64,000 nt of DNA from Emcibacter sp. (lineage in GTDB: Bacteria; Pseudomonadota; Alphaproteobacteria; Sphingomonadales; Emcibacteraceae). Positions 45,575-53,952 of the stretch are shown here, one piece after another. Every line of letters begins with the position of its first letter. The first letter of the stretch is position 1. The DNA lies in NCBI GenBank assembly GCA_021647465.1, contig JAKIUQ010000005.1, positions 62,001 through 126,000 on the forward strand, written 5' to 3'. The notes below the pieces were generated by a model, which saw only the letters and a list, made by a program, of their open reading frames with translations, made no database searches and had not been told where the DNA came from. A program made the position numbers and the translations under genes.

Positions 45575-46348
45575 ATGGTTTTTCAAAAGCCCTTTCCCAT
45601 GCCCGAAGGTTACGACCTTCGGGCTTTTGACATTCTGGATAGTACGAATGTTGAATGCCGGCGCATTGCTGATGCGAGGCCTTCTGGCGCGGGTTCTTCG
45701 GACAATGTCTGGGTTGTGGCCGCCGCGCAATCTTCGGGCAAGGGACGGCGGGGCCGTGAATGGGTATCCCGGCCCGGAAATCTGTTTGCCTCATTGCTCT
45801 ATGCCATAGATTGTGACCTTGCCGCCGCGTCTCAACTCTCTTTTGTGACGGCGCTTGCGGTTCGGGATGTGGTTGCGGATATTTTACAGGCCCCGGATAT
45901 CGCGCGCTGTAAATGGCCCAATGATGTGTTGGCGCGCGGGAAAAAAATTGCCGGTATTCTTCTCGAAACGGCGGGGCCGGGCAGCGCGGCACCATCACAT
46001 GTGATTATTGGTATTGGGCTCAATGTTGTGCACCACCCGGAAAAGGCCCAATATCCTGCCACAGACTTAAAAAATGAAGTGGGCAGGGAAATTGATGCAT
46101 CACTTGTTTTAGAGCGGTTAATTCATACTATGGATTTTTGGATAGCCCGCTGGAAAAATCACGGGTTCTCTATCATCAGGCAGGCGTGGAAGGACTGCGC
46201 TCAGGGTATCGGACAGGAAATTATTGTCCGGCTGCCGGATGAAGAGGTCAAGGGCCGTTTTGTTGATCTTGATGAAACAGGCGCACTTATACTTGAGTTC
46301 GGCGGTAAAAGACGACATATTACCGCAGGTGATGTTTTTTTCCCGTAA
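45575..46348 (+). CDS. birA: Biotin-[acetyl-CoA-carboxylase] ligase
   Basis: It activates biotin to biotinyl-AMP and attaches it to the carboxyl carrier protein. The catalytic domain motifs are FDILDSTN, AQSSGKGRRGREWVS, KWPNDVLARGKKIAGIL and GIGLNV. At 257 residues it lacks the N-terminal DNA-binding domain of enteric BirA, so it is a monofunctional ligase. Codons 10-18 encode a perfect 10-bp RNA hairpin (45601-45624) followed by TTTT, which may attenuate read-through from nuoN. Confidence 0.95.
   Translation: MVFQKPFPMPEGYDLRAFDILDSTNVECRRIADARPSGAGSSDNVWVVAAAQSSGKGRRGREWVSRPGNLFASLLYAIDCDLAAASQLSFVTALAVRDVVADILQAPDIARCKWPNDVLARGKKIAGILLETAGPGSAAPSHVIIGIGLNVVHHPEKAQYPATDLKNEVGREIDASLVLERLIHTMDFWIARWKNHGFSIIRQAWKDCAQGIGQEIIVRLPDEEVKGRFVDLDETGALILEFGGKRRHITAGDVFFP
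45601..45628 (+). terminator. Terminator-like hairpin inside birA
   Basis: GCCCGAAGGT (45601-45610) and ACCTTCGGGC (45615-45624) form a perfect ten-pair stem with a four-base loop, followed by TTTT. It starts 26 bases into birA and 31 bases after the nuoN stop. The T-run is short, so any termination would be partial. Confidence 0.5.
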
Positions 46349-46357
46349 GGATCGATT

Positions 46358-47140
46358 ATGCTTTTAGCCATAGATGCCGGAAATACAAATATTGTTTTTG
46401 CCATACATGACGGGGATGAATTGCGTCATAAGTGGCGTATTTCAAGTTCATCAAGCCGAACTGCCGATGAATATATGGTCTGGTTGACTCAACTGATGAA
46501 ACTTGAAGATATTTCACCAACCCTCATAACCGGCGCCATCATTGCGACCGTTGTACCGCAAGCTTTATTCCCGCTGCAACTTCTTTGTCGGCGGTATTTT
46601 AACTGTGTGGCTTTGGTTGTCGGGGAGGCTGACGTTGATCTTGGATTGGAAATTAAACTGGATAACCCAAGCGAGGTTGGGGCGGACCGGTTGGTGAATG
46701 CGGTTGCGGCCCAAAAGAAATACGGCGGGCCCATGATCATCATAGATTTCGGCACCGCGACCACTTTTGATGTTATTGACAGCCGGGGAAATTATTGCGG
46801 CGGCATTATTTCGCCCGGCGTAAATCTATCGATAGAGGCCCTTCATATGGCAGCGGCTAAACTGCCGCGCGTTGCGGTTGAAAATCCGGGAAATGTCATT
46901 GGCGTTGGCACCGTTACCGCCATCCAGTCGGGCATTTTTTGGGGTTACGTTGGTCTGGTAGAGGGACTGGTGCGGCGGATCAAACAAGAATACGGCCAAA
47001 AGAATGGGGAACAAAATATGAAAGTGCTGGCAACGGGCGGCTTAGCGCCTTTATTCGATGAGGAGATCAGCGAAATAGAGACTGTTGATCAGGAATTGAC
47101 CACTTATGGTCTTTATGAAATTTATAGCCGGAACCAATAA
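46358..47140 (+). CDS. coaX: Type III pantothenate kinase
   Basis: It phosphorylates pantothenate in the first step of coenzyme A synthesis; the type III enzyme belongs to the ASKHA fold and needs a monovalent cation. Phosphate-binding motifs are LLAIDAGNTNIVFAIHDGD and IIDFGTATTFDVID. GADRLVNAVAA and GGIISPGVNLS complete the signature. The length of 260 residues is normal. It begins nine bases after birA. Confidence 0.97.
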   Translation: MLLAIDAGNTNIVFAIHDGDELRHKWRISSSSSRTADEYMVWLTQLMKLEDISPTLITGAIIATVVPQALFPLQLLCRRYFNCVALVVGEADVDLGLEIKLDNPSEVGADRLVNAVAAQKKYGGPMIIIDFGTATTFDVIDSRGNYCGGIISPGVNLSIEALHMAAAKLPRVAVENPGNVIGVGTVTAIQSGIFWGYVGLVEGLVRRIKQEYGQKNGEQNMKVLATGGLAPLFDEEISEIETVDQELTTYGLYEIYSRNQ

Positions 47141-47145
47141 AATAT

Positions 47146-48825
47146 ATGTCATCATCCAGGAATAAAGATACCTTACATTTCTTGCCCCTTGGGGGGTCAG
47201 GTGAAATTGGCATGAACCTGAACCTGTATAAAACCCAAGGCAAATGGTTGATGGTGGACTGCGGCATTTCCTTTGCTGATGATTATTTGCCGGGCATTGA
47301 CCTGATCATGCCAAATACCAGCTATATTGAACAACGAAAAGACAAGCTGCTTGGGCTGATCATTACCCATGCCCACGAAGATCATGTGGGCGCATTGGCG
47401 CATCTGTGGCAACGCTTTCGTTGTCCGGTTTATGCGACGCCTTTTACCATGATCCTGATCCGGCTTAAACTTGCCGAGGCAGGGTTGCTGGATGAGGTTC
47501 CTTTGATTGAGGTGCCATTGGGCGGCCAAGTGACCATCGGGCCTTTTACCGTTGATTTCCTGTCCCTGACCCATTCCATACCAGAGCCCAATGCCCTGCG
47601 CATCACAACAGCGCTGGGCCGTATTTTTCATACGGGGGACTGGAAACTGGATCCCGAACCGCTGCTGGGGGAAAAAACAGATGCGGGTAAAATGATCAGG
47701 GTAGGGGACGAGGGTATTTTGGCATTGGTCTGCGATTCCACTAATGTTTTTAACGAGACATCTTCTGGCTCAGAAGGCAAGGTTCGTGATAATATCAGTC
47801 AGATGCTATCCTCTAAGAAGGGAAAGATATTTTGCGCGACTTTTTCGTCCAATGTGGCCCGGGTTGATACATTGGCGCAGGCCGCAAAAAATAATGGCCG
47901 CGAAGTATGCCTTGTCGGACGATCCTTAAAGCGCAATGTCGCGGCGGCCAAAGAGGCTGGATACCTCAAGGATTTTCCCAGAATTGTGACTGAGAGCGAC
48001 GCGGGCTATCTGCCCAATGAAAAAATTCTGTATATCTGCACGGGCTGTCAGGGCGAAGCGCGGGCAGCGATGATGCGCATCGCGCAAGGTAACAATAAGG
48101 ATGTGGTGGTTTCGCGGGGGGATACGGTAATATTCTCATCCAAAATTATCCCGGGAAATGAGCAGTTGCTGGGCCGGCTGCATAACAGTCTCGTGGAAAT
48201 GGGCGCAGAAGTCATCACCGAAAAAGATGCCTTTGTTCATGTTTCCGGGCATCCGGGGCAGGCAGAATTGAAACAGATGTATGATTGGATACGGCCTGAA
48301 ATTCTGGTGCCGGTTCACGGCGAATATCGTCATTTGGTGAAACAGGCAAAGCTCGGCAAAGCGCATGGTATTCCAAAAACGATCGTTCCGAAGAATGGTA
48401 CTTTGATTCGACTCGCGCCGGGGCCGGTGGAAATTGTCGAAAATGTCCCTGTCGGCCGATTGGCGCTGGATGGGAAGTTTATCATTCCGAGCGAAGATGC
48501 CGCCATTGTGACCCGCCGACGCATACTCTATAATGGGGCGCTTGTGGTATCATTGGTTGTTGATGGGGATGGATTGTTTCTTGCGGCACCGAAGATAACC
48601 AATCTTGGTAATCCAGAGGGCGGGGGAGAGGCTTTTGACGATATCATCACAGAAGCCGTGTTTTCGGCAGCAAAATCATTGACCGGAAAGCAGCGGGCAG
48701 ATAAAAATAAACTGGCTGAGGCGGTGCGCGTTTATGCGCGCAAAGCGGCCAAAAATTATACCTATAAAGAAACAGGGCCGATCACAACGGTCAATATTAC
48801 TCAAATCGAAGGTAAGAAAGAATAG
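47146..48825 (+). CDS. rnj: Ribonuclease J
   Basis: This metallo-beta-lactamase/beta-CASP nuclease works in rRNA maturation and mRNA decay. The zinc motif is HAHEDHVGAL, with downstream ligands in HTGDWKLDPEP, and the beta-CASP region shows HVSGHPGQAELKQMYDW and VPVHGEYRH. It has 559 residues. It starts five bases after coaX. Confidence 0.97.
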   Translation: MSSSRNKDTLHFLPLGGSGEIGMNLNLYKTQGKWLMVDCGISFADDYLPGIDLIMPNTSYIEQRKDKLLGLIITHAHEDHVGALAHLWQRFRCPVYATPFTMILIRLKLAEAGLLDEVPLIEVPLGGQVTIGPFTVDFLSLTHSIPEPNALRITTALGRIFHTGDWKLDPEPLLGEKTDAGKMIRVGDEGILALVCDSTNVFNETSSGSEGKVRDNISQMLSSKKGKIFCATFSSNVARVDTLAQAAKNNGREVCLVGRSLKRNVAAAKEAGYLKDFPRIVTESDAGYLPNEKILYICTGCQGEARAAMMRIAQGNNKDVVVSRGDTVIFSSKIIPGNEQLLGRLHNSLVEMGAEVITEKDAFVHVSGHPGQAELKQMYDWIRPEILVPVHGEYRHLVKQAKLGKAHGIPKTIVPKNGTLIRLAPGPVEIVENVPVGRLALDGKFIIPSEDAAIVTRRRILYNGALVVSLVVDGDGLFLAAPKITNLGNPEGGGEAFDDIITEAVFSAAKSLTGKQRADKNKLAEAVRVYARKAAKNYTYKETGPITTVNITQIEGKKE

Positions 48826-48828
48826 ACT

Positions 48829-49233
48829 ATGATTGGAAAGTTGAACCATGTGGCCATTGCTGTCAATGACCTTGATGCGGCCATAGCCCTTTACCGTGAT
48901 ACGCTCGGGGCCAAGGTATCAGATGCGGTAGAGCAGCCTGACCATGGGGTCGTGACTGTATTTGTGGAATTGCCAAATACAAAAATCGAACTGCTGTATC
49001 CTTTGGGGGATCAATCGCCGATTAAGGGCTTTCTTCAGAAAAATACGTCCGGCGGCGTTCATCATATTTGTTATGAAGTTGAAGATATCTATGCGGCACG
49101 GGATAAGCTGCTCGCCGATGGTATGCGTATTCTGGGCAGCGGGGAGCCAAGAATCGGGGCGCATGGCAAGCCCATTTTGTTTTTGCACCCGAAAGATTTT
49201 TGCGGGACACTCGTAGAGCTGGAAGAGATATAA
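48829..49233 (+). CDS. mce: Methylmalonyl-CoA epimerase
   Basis: This VOC-fold enzyme interconverts R and S methylmalonyl-CoA in propionate catabolism. Metal ligands are the His in LNHVAIAVNDLDAA, the His in GGVHHICYEVEDI and the C-terminal Glu in GTLVELEEI. It has 134 residues. It lies three bases after the RNase J stop. The mutase is not in this window. Confidence 0.95.
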   Translation: MIGKLNHVAIAVNDLDAAIALYRDTLGAKVSDAVEQPDHGVVTVFVELPNTKIELLYPLGDQSPIKGFLQKNTSGGVHHICYEVEDIYAARDKLLADGMRILGSGEPRIGAHGKPILFLHPKDFCGTLVELEEI

Positions 49234-49234
49234 A

Positions 49235-49480
49235 ATGACAATTGCAAATCACTTGGTCGTATTTTTAGTTTGCTGGTGGCTGGTATTTTTTATGGTGTTG
49301 CCGTGGGGCGTGAAGGGGCATCATGAAAGTGATGAAGAGTATGAAGCCGGTATTATTGAGCCAGGATCGCCTGTTAAGGCTAATATTGGCAAGAAAATAT
49401 TGATCACAACAGCTATTACTATTGTTGTATGGGGAATGATCTGGGCGGTGATAGCATTTGAACTTATTTCCTTGAGTTAG
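49235..49480 (+). CDS. DUF1467 small membrane protein
   Basis: This 81-residue protein has two transmembrane segments (VVFLVCWWLVFFMVLPWG and a C-terminal TAITIVVWGMIWAVIAF), matching the DUF1467 family that follows mce in many Alphaproteobacteria. The loop between them is acidic (HHESDEEYEAGIIEPGSP). The function is unknown. ATG lies one base after the mce stop. Confidence 0.92.
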   Translation: MTIANHLVVFLVCWWLVFFMVLPWGVKGHHESDEEYEAGIIEPGSPVKANIGKKILITTAITIVVWGMIWAVIAFELISLS

Positions 49481-49694
49481 GTTTTTTTAAATACTCTCTT
49501 AAATTTTATAGCCATAAAATGCATTTTGCGTGGGAAATGCATTCCTGTGACAAAAATATTCTTTTTACATATGAAGTCGGCTAGTTCCTTGAAATAAAAA
49601 GGTTTTTTTCTGGTCTGGCTTTATGTTGCATTAATATCACAGTGTGTCTTTTATGTTTGCGCTAAGTCTTTGTAAAATAAAGATAATTTTTCCC
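49481..49694. other. AT-rich gap after DUF1467
   Basis: I see no gene here. A short AATGCATT motif occurs twice (about 49518-49543). The longest frame is about 21 codons without a ribosome site. The candidate sRNA promoter starts at its right edge. Confidence 0.4.
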
Positions 49695-49723
49695 TTGATT
49701 TTAATCTGATTAGCCTTAATTAT
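49695..49723 (+). promoter_or_regulatory. Candidate promoter of the small RNA
   Basis: TTGATT (49695-49700) and AATTAT (49718-49723) are 17 bp apart and predict transcription start near 49730, exactly where the first hairpin of the candidate RNA begins. The boxes are imperfect. Confidence 0.35.
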
Positions 49724-49729
49724 AGCTAT

Positions 49730-49822
49730 GAAAGATGTTCTTGGTGTAGGAATATCTTTCAGGCCCTTCGTGGGCGTTTCCTCCCTAGACTTGGGCCTCT
49801 CGTTTTGAGAGGCCTTTTTTTT
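49730..49822 (+). ncRNA. Candidate small regulatory RNA
   Basis: No protein is encoded here, but three ordered elements look like an independent sRNA of about 93 nt. First, an 11-pair 5' hairpin (49730-49740 with 49750-49760, one G-U pair, nine-base loop). Second, a linker of about 33 nt with a small GCCC/GGGC stem and an unpaired UUUCCUCCCUAG segment (CCUCCC at 49780-49785) that is complementary to Shine-Dalgarno sequences. Third, an intrinsic terminator. A -35/-10 pair lies just upstream. The design resembles C-rich-loop sRNAs of Alphaproteobacteria, but I cannot assign it to a family. Confidence 0.65.
49794..49822 (+). terminator. Intrinsic terminator of the small RNA
   Basis: GGCCTCTC (49794-49801) pairs perfectly with GAGAGGCC (49807-49814) around a five-base loop, followed by eight T (49815-49822). 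It is a strong rho-independent terminator with no coding gene just upstream on this strand. Confidence 0.9.
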
Positions 49823-49977
49823 ATGGCTATTGAGTATAGCGACAAAAATCTGCCAGAAATTTGGATGAAAGAGTCTACTGCTCACTTGACCCTATGGGAA
49901 TTAGAGGCCATAAATCACGTTTTGTTATAAAATATATAATTGGGATATGTCCAAAATATCTCTCTAGGAATAAAGTC

Positions 49978-50988
49978 ATGACTGAATTCAAGCAGCGCAT
50001 TTTTTCCGGCGTTCAGCCTACGGGCAATTTAACCCTTGGTAATTATCTTGGCGCGATCCGCAATTGGGTGGCTTTGCAAAAAAAATATGAAAGTATTTTC
50101 TGCGTAGTCGATTTGCATGCCATAACCGTATGGCAAGATCCGGCTGCGCTGCGCGATGCAACGCGAGAGGTCGCCGCCGGCATGATTGCCAGCGGTATTG
50201 ATCCTAAGGAATGCATAATTTTTAATCAAAGTCAGGTTCCGGGACATGCGGAGCTTGCATGGATTTTCAACTGTGTTGCGCGGATGGGCTGGCTTAACCG
50301 CATGACCCAATTCAAGGATAAAGCCGGCAAGAATAAGGAACGGGCCAGCGTTGGTCTTTATGTTTATCCTGATTTGATGGCCGCCGATATTCTTTTATAT
50401 AAGGCAACCCACGTTCCTGTGGGCGAGGATCAGAAACAACATCTTGAACTGGCCCGTGATATTGCCCAGAAATTTAACAGTGACTATGGCGTGGATTTTT
50501 TCCCTGTCGTTGAGCCATTGATATTGGGGGAAGCCAAACGGGTCATGTCATTGCGGGACGGGAATGCCAAAATGAGCAAGTCCGACCCGTCTGAAAACAG
50601 CCGGATTAATCTGACCGATAGCCGGGATACCATTGCTAAAAAAATCCGGAAAGCGCGAACAGATAGCGCAGCCATAGCCGGTACAATCGAGGAAATGGCA
50701 GATCGTCCCGAAGCGCGAAATCTGATCAATATCTTTGCGGCCCTTAGCGATCAAACGGCGGGGGATATTTGCGCAGCCTATGACGGGCAGGGATTTGCGG
50801 CATTTAAAAATGATCTTGCGGAGTTAAGCGTTTCTGTTTTGGGGCCGATAACCGAAGAAATGAAGCGGCTTACGGATGAAAAAACCTATATTGATCAAAT
50901 CCTTAAAACTGGTTCGGAAAAAGCCCGCGCGCTGTCCGCCCCGATCCTGAAAGAGGTTCACAATATCGTAGGGTTCTTGCAATCTTGA
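49978..50988 (+). CDS. trpS: Tryptophan-tRNA ligase
   Basis: This class I aminoacyl-tRNA synthetase charges tRNA-Trp. The HIGH-like motif is in GVQPTGNLTLGNYLGAI and KMSKS is in NAKMSKSDPSEN. The length of 336 residues from ATG 49978, which follows AGGA, is standard. The frame is open 39 codons further upstream but without family similarity, so that extension is rejected. Confidence 0.97.
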   Translation: MTEFKQRIFSGVQPTGNLTLGNYLGAIRNWVALQKKYESIFCVVDLHAITVWQDPAALRDATREVAAGMIASGIDPKECIIFNQSQVPGHAELAWIFNCVARMGWLNRMTQFKDKAGKNKERASVGLYVYPDLMAADILLYKATHVPVGEDQKQHLELARDIAQKFNSDYGVDFFPVVEPLILGEAKRVMSLRDGNAKMSKSDPSENSRINLTDSRDTIAKKIRKARTDSAAIAGTIEEMADRPEARNLINIFAALSDQTAGDICAAYDGQGFAAFKNDLAELSVSVLGPITEEMKRLTDEKTYIDQILKTGSEKARALSAPILKEVHNIVGFLQS

Positions 50989-51051
50989 TGGTAAGCTATT
51001 ATCTTTAGGAATATCACTTGTGGAGAGGGATAACCGAGTAAGGTGAAAATT

Positions 51052-51705
51052 ATGACCAAGACAGTAAAATTATTTTTTGTGTTGAGTATGGTTGGGTTAA
51101 TATCTGCCTGTAGTAACACATTCAGGTCTGATGTATCGCGGTTCCACGAACTTCCCAAGCCTCACGGTGAAACGGTTTCGATTGTACCGGCAGATCCGGC
51201 AAAAGCGACGAGCCTTGAATTTGCATCATATGCCAATATTGTGGGGTCTTATCTCTCACAGCAGGGCTATGTTCCTGCGGGTGATGGTAAGGCCGATTTG
51301 ATTGTCGAACTGGATTATTCTGTTGATGATGGAAAGGTAATGGTCAGAAGCAGCGGGCCTCGTTTCGCCTTTGGCTATAGATCTTATTTATATAACCCCT
51401 ATTGGTATTCTCCCCATTGGGGTTATGGTTTTTATCATAACTCATTTTTTGGCGGTTATGGAGGGTATTATGGCTCTTTTAATCGGGATGTAAACTCCTA
51501 TGTTAAATATACGCGTAAGCTCACCATGGTTATCAGGCCAAATGCTGACGGACAGAAAAACCTGTTTGAAGGCACCGTAGAAAGCAAAGGCCGCAGCAAA
51601 GATTTGCCAAAACTTATGCCGCATATGGTTCAAGCCCTTTTTACCAATTTTCCCGGAACAAGCGGATCTACAGACAGAGTGGTCATAGAATTAGACAAAA
51701 ACTAG
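51052..51705 (+). CDS. DUF4136 lipoprotein
   Basis: This lipoprotein of about 217 residues has a signal with lipobox LISAC (Cys near residue 20). The DUF4136 domain follows, with FASYANIVGSYLSQQGYVPA and a closing GTVESKGRSKDLPKLMPHMV. A central aromatic/Gly-rich stretch (about residues 105-140, with PYWYSPHWGYGFYH and GGYGGYYG) is a low-complexity insert of the kind seen in this family. The function is unknown. ATG at 51052 is eight bases after AAGG; a GTG at 51043 is also in frame. Confidence 0.9.
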   Translation: MTKTVKLFFVLSMVGLISACSNTFRSDVSRFHELPKPHGETVSIVPADPAKATSLEFASYANIVGSYLSQQGYVPAGDGKADLIVELDYSVDDGKVMVRSSGPRFAFGYRSYLYNPYWYSPHWGYGFYHNSFFGGYGGYYGSFNRDVNSYVKYTRKLTMVIRPNADGQKNLFEGTVESKGRSKDLPKLMPHMVQALFTNFPGTSGSTDRVVIELDKN

Positions 51706-51748
51706 TCTGAAAATTTTAAATCTCAGGCAATTGTTAAAGGCGGATGAT

Positions 51749-52717
51749 ATGTGGGCGAGACTTAAGAGAATATTCGGTTGGCTGCAGGAAAGAATTACCT
51801 GGAAAATAGGCCGAAGAATTTTGGCAGGGCTTTCCCTGTTTGTCTTTTTCTATTATCTGATTGGCATGGTTATCGTTGAAAATATTGATGATGACAAAGA
51901 CTATGCCGCCCATAGCCTTGCAGACACGAGCATTGGCAGCCACGCTGTGGCGATGTCAGCGGCCATGATAGACCGGGAAGTAAATCAGCATTCCTGGATT
52001 TCCAATGATCCTTGGTTTAAACCGGGGGCCTTGCTTGATAATATGGCGAATTATCAAAAGGGCATTATTTCTGCCAATGCCATCTTTGCCATAGAATTAA
52101 AAGATCAGCTCAGCCGTACCCGTGGGTCAAGTCAGGTTGATAAGGAATTACAGGATGTGGCAAGCGGCATAAATTATGCGCCCGACAGATGGTATTGGGA
52201 TCCCTCTGTGTCTATCTTTCTTTTCGTGGCCCCCGCAGAAAAACAGTATAACAGTGCGCTTGCAAAACTGAAAAGCTATAATCAAAGGCTTGCGGTTGGC
52301 GAGGCGGTTTTTGAAAGGCGCACAGATAATCTGCTGTCTACATTGGATAAATTTTCCCTTGATATCGGATCGGCATCGGATGAGATCGCCCAGAAAATTG
52401 ACAATGGTATTGGATGTGTTCTCGATACCAAGGCCGATGATTTATTCTATAATATCAAGGGGCGAACCTATGCCTATTGGTTATTGTTAAAGGGCCTAAG
52501 GCTTGATTTTGAAAAGGTTATTACAGATAAAGATGTGGGCAATAGCTGGAACCAGTTGTCGCAAAGCCTGTCGGCCGCGATTGACCTTGATCCGATGATT
52601 GTGTCTAATTGTGATACGGATGGTTTCTTGTTTCAAAACCATATCGCGGCTCAGGGGTTTTATCTTCTCAGGGCCAGAACCCAGTTAAAAGAGATCACGA
52701 ATATCCTGTTAAAATAA
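51749..52717 (+). CDS. DUF2333 family membrane protein
   Basis: This protein of about 322 residues has one N-terminal transmembrane anchor (ILAGLSLFVFFYYLIGMVIV) and a large, probably periplasmic domain. It matches DUF2333 by segments such as DREVNQHSWISNDPWFKPG and RTYAYWLLLKGLRLDFEKVI. The function is unknown. ATG at 51749 is eight bases after AAGG; an upstream TTG at 51731 is less likely. Confidence 0.87.
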   Translation: MWARLKRIFGWLQERITWKIGRRILAGLSLFVFFYYLIGMVIVENIDDDKDYAAHSLADTSIGSHAVAMSAAMIDREVNQHSWISNDPWFKPGALLDNMANYQKGIISANAIFAIELKDQLSRTRGSSQVDKELQDVASGINYAPDRWYWDPSVSIFLFVAPAEKQYNSALAKLKSYNQRLAVGEAVFERRTDNLLSTLDKFSLDIGSASDEIAQKIDNGIGCVLDTKADDLFYNIKGRTYAYWLLLKGLRLDFEKVITDKDVGNSWNQLSQSLSAAIDLDPMIVSNCDTDGFLFQNHIAAQGFYLLRARTQLKEITNILLK

Positions 52718-52731
52718 ATTTTTGTTGTCAA

Positions 52732-52766
52732 TTTTCTATTTTGAGTGGCAAGATAACAATAGAAAA
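52732..52766. repeat. 9-bp inverted repeat before the Usp gene
   Basis: TTTTCTATT (52732-52740) and AATAGAAAA (52758-52766) are exact inverted repeats separated by 17 bases in the gap between the DUF2333 and Usp genes. No T-run follows. It could be a weak terminator or an operator. Confidence 0.35.
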
Positions 52767-52812
52767 TCTGTCAGAAACTTAAATTGACTTGAAATATACA
52801 ATGAGGTTAAGC

Positions 52813-53286
52813 ATGACCGCTCAGGATGAAAAATGGAAATTTCTGGTGATCGCGGATGATACGCCGGAATTTAAAAAAGTTCTTCGGCTGGCCTCTTTGC
52901 GGGCCAAAAAAGTCGGCGGGAATATCGTGATGATGCGCATCATTCGCCCCAGTGAATTCCAGCATTGGATGGCCGTTCAGGACATCATGGAGGAAGAGGC
53001 AATGCAGGAAGCACAGGTCATGCTGGATAAATTCGCAGAAGAGATAAAAGAAATTTCCGGCCTTGATTGTGAACAGGTTATTTGCAAGGGGGAGCCGGGC
53101 GAAGTTATCGCGGAATATATTAAAAAAGATCAGGATATTCATATGTTGGCACTGGGGGCGAATGTGGATGGTGATCCGGGGCCGCTTATTAAAGCGTTTC
53201 GCGAGGAATTGTTGAATGTTCTGCATATGCCCGTTCTTGTGATTCCCGGAAATATGACGGAAGCGGAAATCAGGAAATTCGTTTAA
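52813..53286 (+). CDS. Universal stress protein family
   Basis: This 157-residue UspA-fold protein reads WKFLVIADDTPEFKKVLRLA at the N-terminus and LNVLHMPVLVIPGN at the C-terminus. The usual ATP-loop G-x2-G-x9-G-S/T is degenerate here (LGANVDGDPGPL), so nucleotide binding is doubtful. ATG at 52813 has GAGG six bases upstream; earlier in-frame starts are possible. A Usp gene beside trpS and a Nfu gene is a familiar alphaproteobacterial neighbourhood. Confidence 0.9.
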   Translation: MTAQDEKWKFLVIADDTPEFKKVLRLASLRAKKVGGNIVMMRIIRPSEFQHWMAVQDIMEEEAMQEAQVMLDKFAEEIKEISGLDCEQVICKGEPGEVIAEYIKKDQDIHMLALGANVDGDPGPLIKAFREELLNVLHMPVLVIPGNMTEAEIRKFV

Positions 53287-53383
53287 TTTTGGCCAATCCC
53301 CTATAATTAAACTATTTTGCCCTTGATTTTAACCTCAACTATCGCCACTTATAACGTCACCAGTAAAGCAGTAGGAAGAATGC

Positions 53384-53938
53384 ATGTTTATCCAGACCGA
53401 AATGACCCCAAACCCCACCACCTTGAAATTTATTCCGGGTGAAACCGTGATGGCGCAGGGGACGGCATTTTTTGAAAATAGCGAGGAGGCCGCAAGCTCA
53501 CCGCTCGCAGCACGTCTTTTTGCAATAGAAGGGGTGGTCGGCGCGTTTTTCGGCTTTGATTTCATCTCGGTTACGTTACGTGATCAGGACTGGGATGATA
53601 AAAAAACAGAAGTGTTAGGGGCTATTATGGCGCATTTTTCATCTGGCGCCCCCATGGTTTCTGAAACATCATCAGGCGCCGCGCCGGAAATGGATGAAAA
53701 TCCGGAAGATGCGGAAATCGTCGCCCAGATTAAAGAGCTTCTTGATGCCCGCGTCAGGCCGGCGGTGGCCCGCGACGGCGGGGATATTACTTTTCACGGC
53801 TATACTGAGGGAAAGGTTTTTCTTCGGATGCAGGGGGCTTGCGCTGGTTGCCCAAGTTCAACGGCAACCTTGCAATATGGTATTCAAAATCTGTTGAAAC
53901 ATTATATTCCCGAGATTGAGTCCGTTGAGGCTGTCTAG
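53384..53938 (+). CDS. Nfu-type iron-sulfur cluster scaffold
   Basis: This 184-residue protein has an N-terminal Nfu_N domain (MFIQTEMTPNPTTLKFIPG) and a C-terminal NifU-like domain with the cluster-binding CxxC in GACAGCPSSTATLQYGI. It delivers 4Fe-4S clusters to client proteins, which here would include complex I and MiaB. AGGA precedes the ATG. Confidence 0.95.
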   Translation: MFIQTEMTPNPTTLKFIPGETVMAQGTAFFENSEEAASSPLAARLFAIEGVVGAFFGFDFISVTLRDQDWDDKKTEVLGAIMAHFSSGAPMVSETSSGAAPEMDENPEDAEIVAQIKELLDARVRPAVARDGGDITFHGYTEGKVFLRMQGACAGCPSSTATLQYGIQNLLKHYIPEIESVEAV

Positions 53939-53952
53939 TTTATTTTAATTTA

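Noticed and set aside
49823..49930. 35-codon open frame starting MAIEYSDKNLPEIW after the sRNA terminator
   Set aside because: Its ATG sits directly after the T-run, with no ribosome site, and the sequence resembles no family I know.
49861..49977. Upstream in-frame extension of trpS
   Set aside because: The 39 extra codons show no family similarity and ATG 49978 has a proper ribosome site and family N-terminus.
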